A stretch of 14,799 nt of DNA from Blastococcus sp. (GTDB lineage: Bacteria > Actinomycetota > Actinomycetes > Mycobacteriales > Geodermatophilaceae): NCBI GenBank assembly GCA_025963345.1, contig JAOPUS010000377.1, positions 1 through 14,799 on the forward strand, written 5' to 3'. The position numbers and the translations under genes were made by a program. Positions 6,787 through 13,845 of the stretch are shown piece after piece; position 1 is the stretch's first letter, and every line of letters starts with the position of its first letter. The notes beneath the pieces were generated by a model. That model was not told the origin of the DNA and did no database searches. It saw only the letters and a program-made list of their open reading frames with translations.

Positions 6787-7692
6787 GTGGCGCGTCGTAG
6801 CCCGACATCTCTGGCCGGCAAGTCCGTCCTCATCACCGGAGCCGCTCGTGGCATCGGCGCCGAGCTGGCCCGCAGGGCGGCCGCCCGGGGGGCACGCGTG
6901 GCCCTCGTCGGGCTGGAGCCGGAGCGGCTCGCCGCGGTGGCCGACGAGCTCGGCCCCGAGCACCTCTGGGTGGAGGCCGACGTCACAGACCCCGAGGCGC
7001 TGAAGGCTGCGGTGCAGCGCACCGTCGAGACGTTCGGCGGGCTGGACATCGCCGTGGCCAATGCCGGCATCGCGCCGCTGACGACCGTCTACACGGCGTC
7101 GGCGCACTCCCTGTCGCGGACGATCGAGGTCAACCTGATCGGGTCGATGCTCACCGCGCACGCGGCGCTCCCCGAGATCGCCGAGCGGAAGGGCCACATC
7201 CTGCTGATCAGCTCGGCGGCGGCGTTCACCGTGCTGCCGGGCATGAGCGCCTACTGCGCGGCCAAGGCCGGGCTCGAGCGGTTCGGCGACGCGCTGCGGC
7301 TGGAGGTGGCCCACCGGGGGGTGACCGTCGCCAGCGCCCACCCGACCTGGATCGACAACGACCTCGTCCGAGACACGGAGGCGGCGCTGCCGACCTTCGC
7401 CAAGACCCGCAAGCAGCTCCCCGGGCCGCTGGGGGCCTATACGTCGGTCGAGGTCTGCGCCCAGGCGCTCGTGGAGAACATGGAGACCCGCGGCCGCCGG
7501 GTGTTCGTCCCGGGGTCGGTCGGCGTCGTCTCCGCACTGCGTCAGCTGGTCACCGGGGTGCTCGCCGAGAAGGTGGCGATGAAGGTGTCCGCGAAGCGGG
7601 TGCCGCAGCTGGAGCGCGACATCGCTGCGCTCAACGGCCAGGAGTTCGGCAAGAACTCGATCGGCTCCCAGGCGAAGAAGCCCGCCGCCTGA
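6787..7692 (+). CDS. Short-chain dehydrogenase/reductase divergent from the BVMO
   Basis: The 301-residue classical SDR has the cofactor motif TGAARGIG (17-24), ADVTD (64-68), NAG (92-94), Asn116, Ser143, and the catalytic YCAAK (Tyr156, Lys160). It should interconvert an alcohol and a ketone with NAD(P). The GTG start at 6787 is chosen because GGGGAG lies six bases upstream; the open frame runs further up, but the upstream ATG at 6718 falls inside the operator. The C-terminal 50 residues extend beyond the usual 250-residue SDR and end in a lysine-rich QAKKPAA tail. It is transcribed away from the BVMO and followed 14 bp later by the SnoaL-like gene. In context it may make the ketone used by the BVMO, which is inference. 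Confidence 0.92.
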   Translation: MARRSPTSLAGKSVLITGAARGIGAELARRAAARGARVALVGLEPERLAAVADELGPEHLWVEADVTDPEALKAAVQRTVETFGGLDIAVANAGIAPLTTVYTASAHSLSRTIEVNLIGSMLTAHAALPEIAERKGHILLISSAAAFTVLPGMSAYCAAKAGLERFGDALRLEVAHRGVTVASAHPTWIDNDLVRDTEAALPTFAKTRKQLPGPLGAYTSVEVCAQALVENMETRGRRVFVPGSVGVVSALRQLVTGVLAEKVAMKVSAKRVPQLERDIAALNGQEFGKNSIGSQAKKPAA

Positions 7693-7706
7693 CACGCTGT
7701 GCGGCC

Positions 7707-8087
7707 ATGTCAGAGAACGCCATGTCCGAGAACAGGGCGACCGTGGAGACCTACCTCGACGGCTTCCGCAGGAACGACCACGTGCAGATCCTGTCCTGCC
7801 TCACCGACGACATCGAATGGACCGTCTTCGGCGCGTTTCAGCTCACCGGCAAGCGGGACTACGACGAGGCCATCGAGGGGCCGGGGTTCACCGGTCCGCC
7901 GCGGCTCGACGTCGTGCGCATGGTGGAACAGGGCGACGTGGTGATGGCCGAGCTGACCGGCGAGGTCACCCGCGACACCGGCGAGGTGATGCGCATGTCC
8001 ATGGCGGAGGTCTTCGTTCTGCGGGAGGGCAAGATCGCCGAGCGTCGGGCGTGGGTCGTACCGCTCACGGAGAACGACTACCGCTAG
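7707..8087 (+). CDS. SnoaL-like/NTF2-fold protein
   Basis: The 126-residue protein has the layout of the SnoaL-like/ketosteroid-isomerase-like cone fold: an N-terminal helix (ATVETYLDGFRRND), a strand with DDIEWTVFG, a central variable part, and the final sheet MAEVFVLREGKIAERRAWVVPL. Members include isomerases, cyclases, hydrolases and non-catalytic proteins, so activity cannot be called. It follows the SDR by 14 bp and probably shares its transcript. The start is uncertain: ATG 7707 and ATG 7722 are both in frame, and the first 15 bases are a near copy of the next ones (MSENAMSEN). Neither has a good Shine-Dalgarno. Confidence 0.85.
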   Translation: MSENAMSENRATVETYLDGFRRNDHVQILSCLTDDIEWTVFGAFQLTGKRDYDEAIEGPGFTGPPRLDVVRMVEQGDVVMAELTGEVTRDTGEVMRMSMAEVFVLREGKIAERRAWVVPLTENDYR

Positions 8088-8099
8088 TCCGACAGCCGG

Positions 8100-8350
8100 T
8101 CACGGGGCCGAGGTGATGACGTACTGCGCCTCTCCTCCGTCGCTGGGAACGGAAGCGCAGCCCAGCCTGCTCGAGGACCCGCACCGAGCTTGAGTTCGCG
8201 AGGTCGACGCCGGCGACGACCTCGGTGACGCCCGGCAGACGCCCACGACCAGGGCGCCCACCCGTGCAGGCGCCGTCCCGTCGTGACCGCGGCGACGTGC
8301 TCGGCGGTGATCCCGCGCAGGAGCAGGCGCTCCGTGGTCAGCTCCGCCAT
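8100..8350 (-). pseudogene. Decayed GNAT acetyltransferase (internal deletion and frameshifts)
   Basis: The remnant begins 11 bp after the glycerol kinase stop. From ATG 8350 the first frame reads MAELTTERLLLRGITAEHV, a standard GNAT N-terminus. That frame then becomes arginine-rich nonsense. A second frame reads GVTEVVAGVDLANSSSVRVL followed by EQAGLRF, the acetyl-CoA-binding C-terminal GNAT motif. A third frame gives the natural-looking end DGGEAQYVITSAP and a stop at 8100. Only about 83 codons' worth of DNA remain, against the usual 160-190, so most of the middle is lost and at least two frame changes are needed. No intact product is possible. This interpretation rests on recognisable motifs in three frames of one strand. 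Confidence 0.8.
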
Positions 8351-8361
8351 GGGTCGCCGCC

Positions 8362-9837
8362 TCAGCTGGTCCAGTGGCCGGCGCGGGGGAGGGCGTTGCG
8401 CCAGCGGTCGTGCCGGCCGTCGTCCCGGCGTCCTTCCTCGGGTTCGAACCGCCGATCCAGTGCCCAGGTCGCGGACAGTTCGTCGGTACTGCCCCAGACC
8501 CCGGTGCCGAGACCGGCGAGGAAGGCCGCGCCCAGCGCGGTCGTCTCGGTGACCACCGGACGGCGGACCGGCACACCGAGCTGATCGGCCTGCAGCTGCA
8601 TGAGCAGGTCGTTCGCGCTCGCCCCGCCGTCCGCCGACAGCTCGGGGACCTCGAGTCCGGCCTCGGTGATCATCACGTCGACGACGTCGCGGACCTCGAA
8701 CGAGATGGCCTCGAGGGTGGCGCGCGCCAGGTGGGCGCGGGTGGTCCCGCGGGTGATTCCGACGATCGCGCCGCGCGCGTGCGGGTCCCAGTGCGGTGCG
8801 CCCATGCCGGTGAGCGCCGGCACGAACACGACGTCGCCGGAGTCGGGGACCGTGCGGGCCAGTCCCTCGATCTCGGCGGCGGAGTGGATCAGCCCGAGCC
8901 CGTCGCGCAACCACTGCACGGCCGCGCCGGTCACGAAGATCGCGCCCTCGAGGGCGTAGACCAGACCGTCGCCGATGTCCCACGCGACCGTCGTCAGCAG
9001 GCCGGCGTCGGAGCGCACGGGCGTGGACCCGGTGTTGGTCAGCACGAACGAGCCCGTGCCGTAGGTGCACTTGCTCATCCCGGGGGAGTAGCAGGCCTGC
9101 CCGAACAGCGCCGCCTGCTGGTCGCCGGCGATCCCGGCGATCGGGAGCGCGAGCCCCAGGAACGAGTCGGGGTCGGTGGTGTCGACGACGCCTGAGCTGG
9201 GCACCACCTCGGGCAGCGCCGAACGAGGCACGTCGAACAGGTCGCACAGCTCGTCGGACCAGGTGCCCTTCCCGAGGTCGTAGAGCAGCGTGCGGCTGGC
9301 GTTGCTCGGGTCGGTGACGTGCGCGGCGCCGCCGGTGAGCCGCGCGATCACGTAGGAGTCGACGGTGCCCAGGGCCAGGGAGCCGTCCCGGACGCCGGCC
9401 CACAGTTGCGGCTCGTGCTCGGCCAGCCAGGCGTACTTGGTGCCGGTGAAGTAGGGGTCCAGACGCAGGCCGGTGAGCTCGCTGACCCGCTCCTCGACGC
9501 CGTCGGAGCGCAGCCGGTCGCAGATGGCGGTGGTCCGACGGTCCTGCCAGACGATCGCCGGCCGGGGGGAGTGCAGCGTGCGCCGGTCCCACACGACCGC
9601 GGTCTCGCGCTGGTCGGTGATCCCGATGCAGGTCGGCTGCGCGTCGGTGCGGGCCAGGGCCTCGCGGCAGGCCGCGACGGTCGCCGTCCAGATGTCGTCG
9701 GGCTCGTGCTCCACCCAGCCGGGCCGGGGGAACAGCTGCGCGAACTCCCGGTAGCCGCGGCAGAGCACACCGCCGTCCTCGCCCACGACCAGCGCGGTGA
9801 CCCCGGTGGTGCCTGCGTCGATCGCGAGTACCGGCAT
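8362..9837 (-). CDS. glpK: Glycerol kinase
   Basis: This FGGY-family kinase phosphorylates glycerol to glycerol 3-phosphate with ATP in the cytoplasm. The 491-residue protein has the N-terminal phosphate motif DAGTTG (7-12), TDQRETAVVWDRRT (74-87), IVWQDRRT (95-102), the GDQQAALFGQ block (238-247), YGTGSFVLTNTG (259-270) and the C-terminal DGGASANDLLMQLQAD signature. The four residues that hold glycerol in E. coli GlpK (Arg83, Glu84, Tyr135, Asp245) correspond to Arg77, Glu78, Tyr129 and Asp239 here. The ATG at 9837 has no Shine-Dalgarno but lies 7 nt after TAGGTT, predicting a leaderless mRNA. No glpF or glpD is adjacent. The only downstream partner is the GNAT pseudogene. Confidence 0.95.
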   Translation of the reverse strand: MPVLAIDAGTTGVTALVVGEDGGVLCRGYREFAQLFPRPGWVEHEPDDIWTATVAACREALARTDAQPTCIGITDQRETAVVWDRRTLHSPRPAIVWQDRRTTAICDRLRSDGVEERVSELTGLRLDPYFTGTKYAWLAEHEPQLWAGVRDGSLALGTVDSYVIARLTGGAAHVTDPSNASRTLLYDLGKGTWSDELCDLFDVPRSALPEVVPSSGVVDTTDPDSFLGLALPIAGIAGDQQAALFGQACYSPGMSKCTYGTGSFVLTNTGSTPVRSDAGLLTTVAWDIGDGLVYALEGAIFVTGAAVQWLRDGLGLIHSAAEIEGLARTVPDSGDVVFVPALTGMGAPHWDPHARGAIVGITRGTTRAHLARATLEAISFEVRDVVDVMITEAGLEVPELSADGGASANDLLMQLQADQLGVPVRRPVVTETTALGAAFLAGLGTGVWGSTDELSATWALDRRFEPEEGRRDDGRHDRWRNALPRAGHWTS

Positions 9838-9844
9838 GAGCGCG

Positions 9845-9850
9845 AACCTA
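9845..9850 (-). promoter_or_regulatory. Predicted leaderless -10 box (TAGGTT) of glpK
   Basis: TAGGTT on the minus strand is followed by 7 nt (CGCGCTC) and the ATG at 9837. No ribosome-binding site is present. The rest of the 112-bp divergent gap to the exoribonuclease (about 9870-9905) holds a low-complexity GAGCGA-rich stretch with no clear site. Confidence 0.55.
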
Positions 9851-9936
9851 TCCGGCCGACGACAGCCTCGGGAGCATCGCAGCGAGGAACGAGCGACGAG
9901 CGGACCGGGGCGCGGAGTCGGCCCGGCAGCGCCGCA

Positions 9937-9942
9937 TACCGT
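9937..9942 (+). promoter_or_regulatory. Predicted leaderless -10 box (TACCGT) of the exoribonuclease gene
   Basis: TACCGT is followed by 7 nt (GGCCTGC) and the GTG at 9950. This favours GTG 9950 over the in-frame GTG at 9941, which overlaps the box itself. Confidence 0.5.
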
Positions 9943-9949
9943 GGCCTGC

Positions 9950-10438
9950 GTGCGGCGCTTCTTCTACGACACCGAGTTCATCGAGGACGGCACGACGATC
10001 GACCTGGTCTCGATCGGCGTCGTCGACGAGACCGGGCGCGAGTTCTACGCCGTCAGCACGGAGTTCGACCCGGGGAAGGCGATTCCCTGGGTGCGGCGCA
10101 ACGTGCTCGACCAGCTGCCCTCACCGGCGGACAAGGCCTGGCGCAGCCGGCAGCGGATCCGCGACGACCTGCTGTCCTTCCTCACCGCACCCGGTGAGGA
10201 GATCGAGCTGTGGGCCTGGTTCGGCGCCTACGACCACGTCGCGCTCTGCCAGCTGTGGGGTCCGATGACCGCGCTGCCGCGGCCGATCCCGCGGTTCACC
10301 CGGGAGTTGCGGCAGCGCTGGGACGACCTCGACCAGCCGCTGTTGCCGCCCAAGCCGGCCGGGACGCACGACGCGCTCGTCGACGCCCGTTACAACCTGG
10401 CCCGCTGGCAGGCGATGGAGGTCCAACGGCCGCGGTGA
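9950..10438 (+). CDS. RNase AS-type 3'-5' exoribonuclease (DEDDh family)
   Basis: The 162-residue protein closely resembles M. tuberculosis Rv2179c as I recall it: YDTEFIEDGTTIDLVSIGVV at the N-terminus, then AVSTEFDP, WAWFGAYDHVALCQLWGPMT and HDALVDAR. The metal-binding residues are Asp7 and Glu9 (DTEF), Asp95 (AYDH), and His140/Asp145 (HDALVD), a DEDDh exonuclease set. The mycobacterial enzyme degrades adenylate-containing RNA from the 3' end, so a role in RNA turnover is likely. GTG 9950 gives the family start MRRFFYDTEF and lies 7 nt after TACCGT, so the mRNA is probably leaderless. It is divergent from glpK and convergent with the P450, only 22 bp away. In mycobacteria this gene is next to the DAHP synthase gene; here 3.4 kb separates them. 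Confidence 0.9.
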   Translation: MRRFFYDTEFIEDGTTIDLVSIGVVDETGREFYAVSTEFDPGKAIPWVRRNVLDQLPSPADKAWRSRQRIRDDLLSFLTAPGEEIELWAWFGAYDHVALCQLWGPMTALPRPIPRFTRELRQRWDDLDQPLLPPKPAGTHDALVDARYNLARWQAMEVQRPR

Positions 10439-10460
10439 CGTGCATCAGTCCCGCACCGGC

Positions 10461-11678
10461 TCAGTCCGCCCGCGCGGGCGTGGGGGTGAACGTGACCGGG
10501 AGCTCGCGCAGGCCGCGGAGCACGCCGCCGCCGGTCCACCGCAGCTGGTCCTCCGGGGTGGCGAGGGTCAGGTCCGGCAGCCGGGCCAGCAGCGCGGCGA
10601 ACGCGACCTGCCCCTCCAGCCGCGCCAGCGGAGCGCCCAGGCAGTAGTGCACGCCGTGCCCGAAGGCCAGGTGTCCCGGATCGGTGGCGTCGACGTCGAG
10701 CCGGTCGGGGGCGGGGAAGCGGTGGGGGTCCCGGTCGGCCGACGCGATGGCGAGCAGGACCATGTCCCCGCGCGGGATCCGCACCCCGCCGATCTCCATG
10801 TCCTCCAGGGCGTAGCGGGTGAGCCCGGGGTTGACCGGGCCGTCGAAGCGGAGCAGCTCCTCGATCGCCTGCGGCACCAGTGACGGGTCGGCGCGCAGCC
10901 GGTCCAGCTGGTCGGGGTGGCGCAGCAGGGCCAGCGTGCCGTTGCCGATGAGGCTGACCGTGGTCACGTACCCGGCGATCAGCAGCAGGAAGGCCATCGC
11001 CAGGAGCTCCTGCGCGTCGAGCCGCTCGCCCTCGTCGGTCACCTCCACCAGGTCGGTGAGCAGGTCGTCCGCGGGGTGGGCTCGCTTGTCGGCGACCAGA
11101 TCGGCGAGGTAGCCGTGCATCCGCTCGCGGGCCGCCGTCATGCGCGCCATGTCGCTGCCGATGTGGAACGGCCGGTCCAGCATCTCGTCGGTCCAGATCC
11201 GGAAGCGGTCCCGGTCGGACTCCGGGACGCCGAGCAGCTCCCCGATCACGGTGACGGGCAGGGGCAGCCCGAACTCACCGACCAGTTCGGCGGTGCCCCG
11301 GGGGGTGATCCGGTCGAGCAGCTCGTCGGTGATCTCCTGGATCCGAGGCCGCAGAGCCTCCACCCGGCGGGCGGTGAAGGCCTTGGACACCAGCCGGCGC
11401 AGTCGGGTGTGCTCCGGCGGATCCGTGCCGATCATGCTGCGGCTGAGGAAGTCTCCGCGCATGACCTCGGTCAGGGCAGTCGCGTGGTGCGGGTCGTTGC
11501 TCAGCCGCGGGTCGGACAGCGCCGCCAGGACGTCGTCGTACCGCGTGACCATCCACACGGGCAGGCCCATGCGCATGTCGACGCGGCGCACCGGGCCGCT
11601 CTCCCGCAGCGCGGCGAGGGCAGGGTGCGGGTCGGCCAGGACGGCGGGGTCTGCCAGTGGTGTGACCGGCTCGGTCAT
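10461..11678 (-). CDS. Cytochrome P450 with atypical I-helix
   Basis: The 405-residue soluble bacterial P450 has DPPEHTRLRRLVSKAFT (86-102), the K-helix ExxR (Glu274-Arg277 in EELLR) and the heme loop FGHGVHYCLG (339-348) with Cys346 as iron ligand. The I-helix reads LLLIAGYVTTVSLIGN (231-246). The position usually holding Glu or Asp in AGxE/DT is Val238 (codon GTG), while Thr239 is kept. ATG 11678 (MTEPVTPLADP) is chosen because a GGAGAGAAG stretch precedes it and it fits family starts; the frame is open further up. No ferredoxin or reductase gene is nearby, so electrons must come from elsewhere. It follows the NmrA-like gene on the same strand after 128 bp that hold a long hairpin. Substrate unknown. 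Confidence 0.92.
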   Translation of the reverse strand: MTEPVTPLADPAVLADPHPALAALRESGPVRRVDMRMGLPVWMVTRYDDVLAALSDPRLSNDPHHATALTEVMRGDFLSRSMIGTDPPEHTRLRRLVSKAFTARRVEALRPRIQEITDELLDRITPRGTAELVGEFGLPLPVTVIGELLGVPESDRDRFRIWTDEMLDRPFHIGSDMARMTAARERMHGYLADLVADKRAHPADDLLTDLVEVTDEGERLDAQELLAMAFLLLIAGYVTTVSLIGNGTLALLRHPDQLDRLRADPSLVPQAIEELLRFDGPVNPGLTRYALEDMEIGGVRIPRGDMVLLAIASADRDPHRFPAPDRLDVDATDPGHLAFGHGVHYCLGAPLARLEGQVAFAALLARLPDLTLATPEDQLRWTGGGVLRGLRELPVTFTPTPARAD

Positions 11679-11742
11679 GATCGTCTTCTCTCCGAGACGA
11701 GGCCCCCGTGGGACACCCCGAGCGTCGCACCGTTCCGCCGCG

Positions 11743-11795
11743 GTTGTGCGCGTCGCCACGTCTCCGCTCACCGATGACGTGGAGACGCGCACAAC
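11743..11795. repeat. Long inverted repeat (20-bp arms) between the NmrA-like and P450 genes
   Basis: GTTGTGCGCGTC (11743-11754) pairs perfectly with GACGCGCACAAC (11784-11795). After one unpaired G/A, CCACGTC (11756-11762) pairs with GACGTGG (11776-11782). The arms are therefore 20 bp with a single mismatch around a 13-base loop. It lies 11 bp past the NmrA-like stop and 64 bp before the P450 start. There is no T-tract on either side, so it may be a factor-independent-like terminator of the NmrA-like gene, a regulator site for the P450, or a mobile palindromic element. Sequence alone does not decide. Confidence 0.75.
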
Positions 11796-11806
11796 AACGC
11801 TGGCGG

Positions 11807-12691
11807 TCAGAACATCTGGCGCAGGTGCGCCCAGTCCTCGGGATGCCGGCGGAGGTGCTCGGCCACGGTCAGGGCCGGGTGCCCGGTGAGCGACGGGACG
11901 ACGTCGGTGACGGTCGAGAGCTCACCCGCGGCGATCGCGAGGTAGCTGGTCACCCAGCCCTCGATCTCCCAGTCCGGATGACCGGACGGGCGCCGGGTGG
12001 CCCACGCCTCCTCGACCGTCTGCGGCCGGTATTCGGTGGGGACACCGGTGACCTCGGTGAGCACCCGGGCGGCGTCGGCCATCGACAGCGCCTCGGGTCC
12101 GGTCACGTCCAGGGCCTGCCCGTCGAACCGGCCGGAGTCGTCCAGGAGGACGGCGGCGCCGACGTCGGCGAGGTCGTCGCGCGAGACGAAGCTGGTGCGG
12201 CCGTCGCCTGCCGGGGCGGCGATCACCGCCCGCCCGTCCTCCGGCGTGGCGAAGAAGGGCACGAAGTCGGCGTACATGCTGTGCCGGAGGAAGGTGAAGC
12301 GGACGCCGCTCTCCCGGATGCGGTCCTCGGTGGCCGCGTGCTGCCGGACCAGCGTGAAGACGGCGTCGTGCCTCGCACCGAGGAAAGAGGTGTAGACGAT
12401 CCGCTGCACGCCGGCGGCCACCGCCGCGTCGACGGCGTCGAGGTGCTGCTGCAACCGGTCCTCGGCCTCCGCCGCGGAGACCAGGTACAGCGTGTCCACG
12501 CCCGTCAGCGCGCCCTGCAGCCCCGCTCTGTCGGCGTACCCGCCGGGATTGGCCACGACCTCGGCGCCGGGCAGTTCGGGGGCGCGAGCGGGGTCGCGCA
12601 CGACCAGCCGGAGGGGGACGTCGCCAGCCGCGCCCAGCCGGGCCGCGACCCGCCCGCCGAGTGTTCCGGTGGCTCCTGTGACGGCGATCAT
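11807..12691 (-). CDS. NmrA-like NAD(P)-binding protein (atypical SDR)
   Basis: The 294-residue protein begins directly with the Rossmann loop MIAVTGATGTLGGRV (GATGTLG, 6-12), followed by LVVRDPARAPEL, where the cofactor-selecting loop lies, and YTSFLGA at about 98-104. It lacks the classical YxxxK spacing. The C-terminal part (DVTGPEALSMADAARVLTEVTG, then YRPQTVEEAW) is typical of NmrA/HSCARG-like proteins and of the azoreductase/quinone-reductase subgroup. Such proteins act as NAD(P)-dependent reductases or redox sensors; which applies here cannot be told. The ATG at 12691 has only a weak AGG before it. It is divergent from the phosphofructokinase across 86 bp and lies upstream of the P450 on the same strand, with the long hairpin between them. 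Confidence 0.88.
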   Translation of the reverse strand: MIAVTGATGTLGGRVAARLGAAGDVPLRLVVRDPARAPELPGAEVVANPGGYADRAGLQGALTGVDTLYLVSAAEAEDRLQQHLDAVDAAVAAGVQRIVYTSFLGARHDAVFTLVRQHAATEDRIRESGVRFTFLRHSMYADFVPFFATPEDGRAVIAAPAGDGRTSFVSRDDLADVGAAVLLDDSGRFDGQALDVTGPEALSMADAARVLTEVTGVPTEYRPQTVEEAWATRRPSGHPDWEIEGWVTSYLAIAAGELSTVTDVVPSLTGHPALTVAEHLRRHPEDWAHLRQMF

Positions 12692-12777
12692 GCTGTACCT
12701 GCATGGGGCGTTGTGGCCTGCGGCATCATGACGCCGTCCAACCTCGTCCCGCCCCGACTCCTTCCCGGAGGAACCTC

Positions 12778-13803
12778 ATGCGTATCGGCATCCTGACCGG
12801 CGGCGGCGACTGCCCCGGCCTCAACGCCGTCATCCGGGCGGTCGTCCGCAAGGGGATCGCTGAGCACGGCGACGAGATCATCGGGTTCCGGGACGGGTGG
12901 CGGGGGGTGCTGGAGGCCGACACCGTGCCGATGGACCTGCACGCCGTCCGCGGGATCCTGCCGCGCGGCGGCACGGTGCTCGGCACCTCCCGCACCAATC
13001 CCTACGCCATGGACGGCGGGCAGGAGCGCGTGCTGGCCACCCTCGAGCGGCTGGGCATCGACGCCCTGATCCCGATCGGCGGCGAGGACACCCTCGGGGT
13101 TGCGACCCGCCTGGCCGACGCCGGCGTCGGTGTCGTCGGCGTCCCCAAGACGATCGACAACGACCTGGACTCCACCGACTACACGTTCGGCTTCGACACG
13201 GCCGTGGGCGTGGCGATGGAGGCCATCGACCGGCTGCACACCACCGGCGACAGCCACCACCGCACGCTCGTGGTCGAGGTGATGGGCCGTCATGCGGGCT
13301 GGATCGCGCTGCACGCCGGGATGGCCGGAGGCGCGAACGTGATCCTGATCCCGGAGAACCCCTTCGACGTCGACGGCGTCGTCGCCCATTGTCAGCACCG
13401 GTTCGACTCCGGCTACTCGCCGATCATCGTCGTCTCCGAAGGTGCTAGCCCCAAGGACGGCGACCTGAGCCTGTCCACCGGCGAGAAGGACACCTTCGGC
13501 CACGTGCGCCTCGGCGGCATCGGGGCTGCGCTCGCCTCGCTGATCGAGGAGCGGACCGGCCGGGAGGCGCGGGCCGTCGTGCTCGGGCACATCCAGCGTG
13601 GGGGCACGCCGTCGGCGTTCGACCGGGTCCTGGCCACGCGGTTCGGCCTCGCGGCTGTCGACGCCGTGCACGACGGGCAGTCGGGGGTCATGGTCGCGCT
13701 GCGCGGGACCGACATCGTGCGGGTGCCGCTGAGCGCGGCCACTGCGCAGCTGAAGCTCGTGCCCGCCGAGCGGTACGCCGAGGCGGAGGTCTTCTTCGGG
13801 TAA
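12778..13803 (+). CDS. pfkA: 6-phosphofructokinase, predicted pyrophosphate-dependent
   Basis: This glycolytic enzyme phosphorylates fructose 6-phosphate to the 1,6-bisphosphate. The 341-residue protein shows TGGGDCPGLN (7-16), GTSRTNPY (69-76), GGEDT (101-105), PKTIDND (123-129, catalytic Asp127), MGRHAGW (169-175), EGA (221-223) and GHIQRGGTPSAFDR. Position 104 is Asp and position 124 is Lys. Family studies link Gly104 with ATP use and Asp104 plus Lys124 with pyrophosphate use; the Amycolatopsis methanolica PPi enzyme has the same GGEDT, while the Streptomyces coelicolor ATP enzyme has Gly104. I therefore predict PPi as donor, which would make the step reversible. ATG 12778 has GGAGG six bases upstream. 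DAHP synthase follows 42 bp later from its own promoter. Confidence 0.93.
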   Translation: MRIGILTGGGDCPGLNAVIRAVVRKGIAEHGDEIIGFRDGWRGVLEADTVPMDLHAVRGILPRGGTVLGTSRTNPYAMDGGQERVLATLERLGIDALIPIGGEDTLGVATRLADAGVGVVGVPKTIDNDLDSTDYTFGFDTAVGVAMEAIDRLHTTGDSHHRTLVVEVMGRHAGWIALHAGMAGGANVILIPENPFDVDGVVAHCQHRFDSGYSPIIVVSEGASPKDGDLSLSTGEKDTFGHVRLGGIGAALASLIEERTGREARAVVLGHIQRGGTPSAFDRVLATRFGLAAVDAVHDGQSGVMVALRGTDIVRVPLSAATAQLKLVPAERYAEAEVFFG

Positions 13804-13832
13804 GGGTCTTCGGGTGATCGGGGAGACCGCCG

Positions 13833-13838
13833 TACCCT
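13833..13838 (+). promoter_or_regulatory. Predicted leaderless -10 box (TACCCT) of aroG
   Basis: TACCCT is followed by 7 nt (CAGGGTT) and the GTG at 13846. It lies in the 42-bp gap after the phosphofructokinase stop. No Shine-Dalgarno is placed for this GTG. No clear -35 is visible. Confidence 0.55.
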
Positions 13839-13845
13839 CAGGGTT

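Noticed and set aside
9870..9910. GAGCGA-rich stretch in the glpK/RNase AS gap as a possible tandem repeat or CRISPR-like array
   Set aside because: Units are irregular and short with no constant repeat or spacer; treated as low-complexity DNA.
12692..12777. Promoter for the phosphofructokinase in the divergent gap
   Set aside because: TTGTGG near 12710 has no acceptable -10 partner at the right spacing; only the GGAGG ribosome-binding site is convincing.
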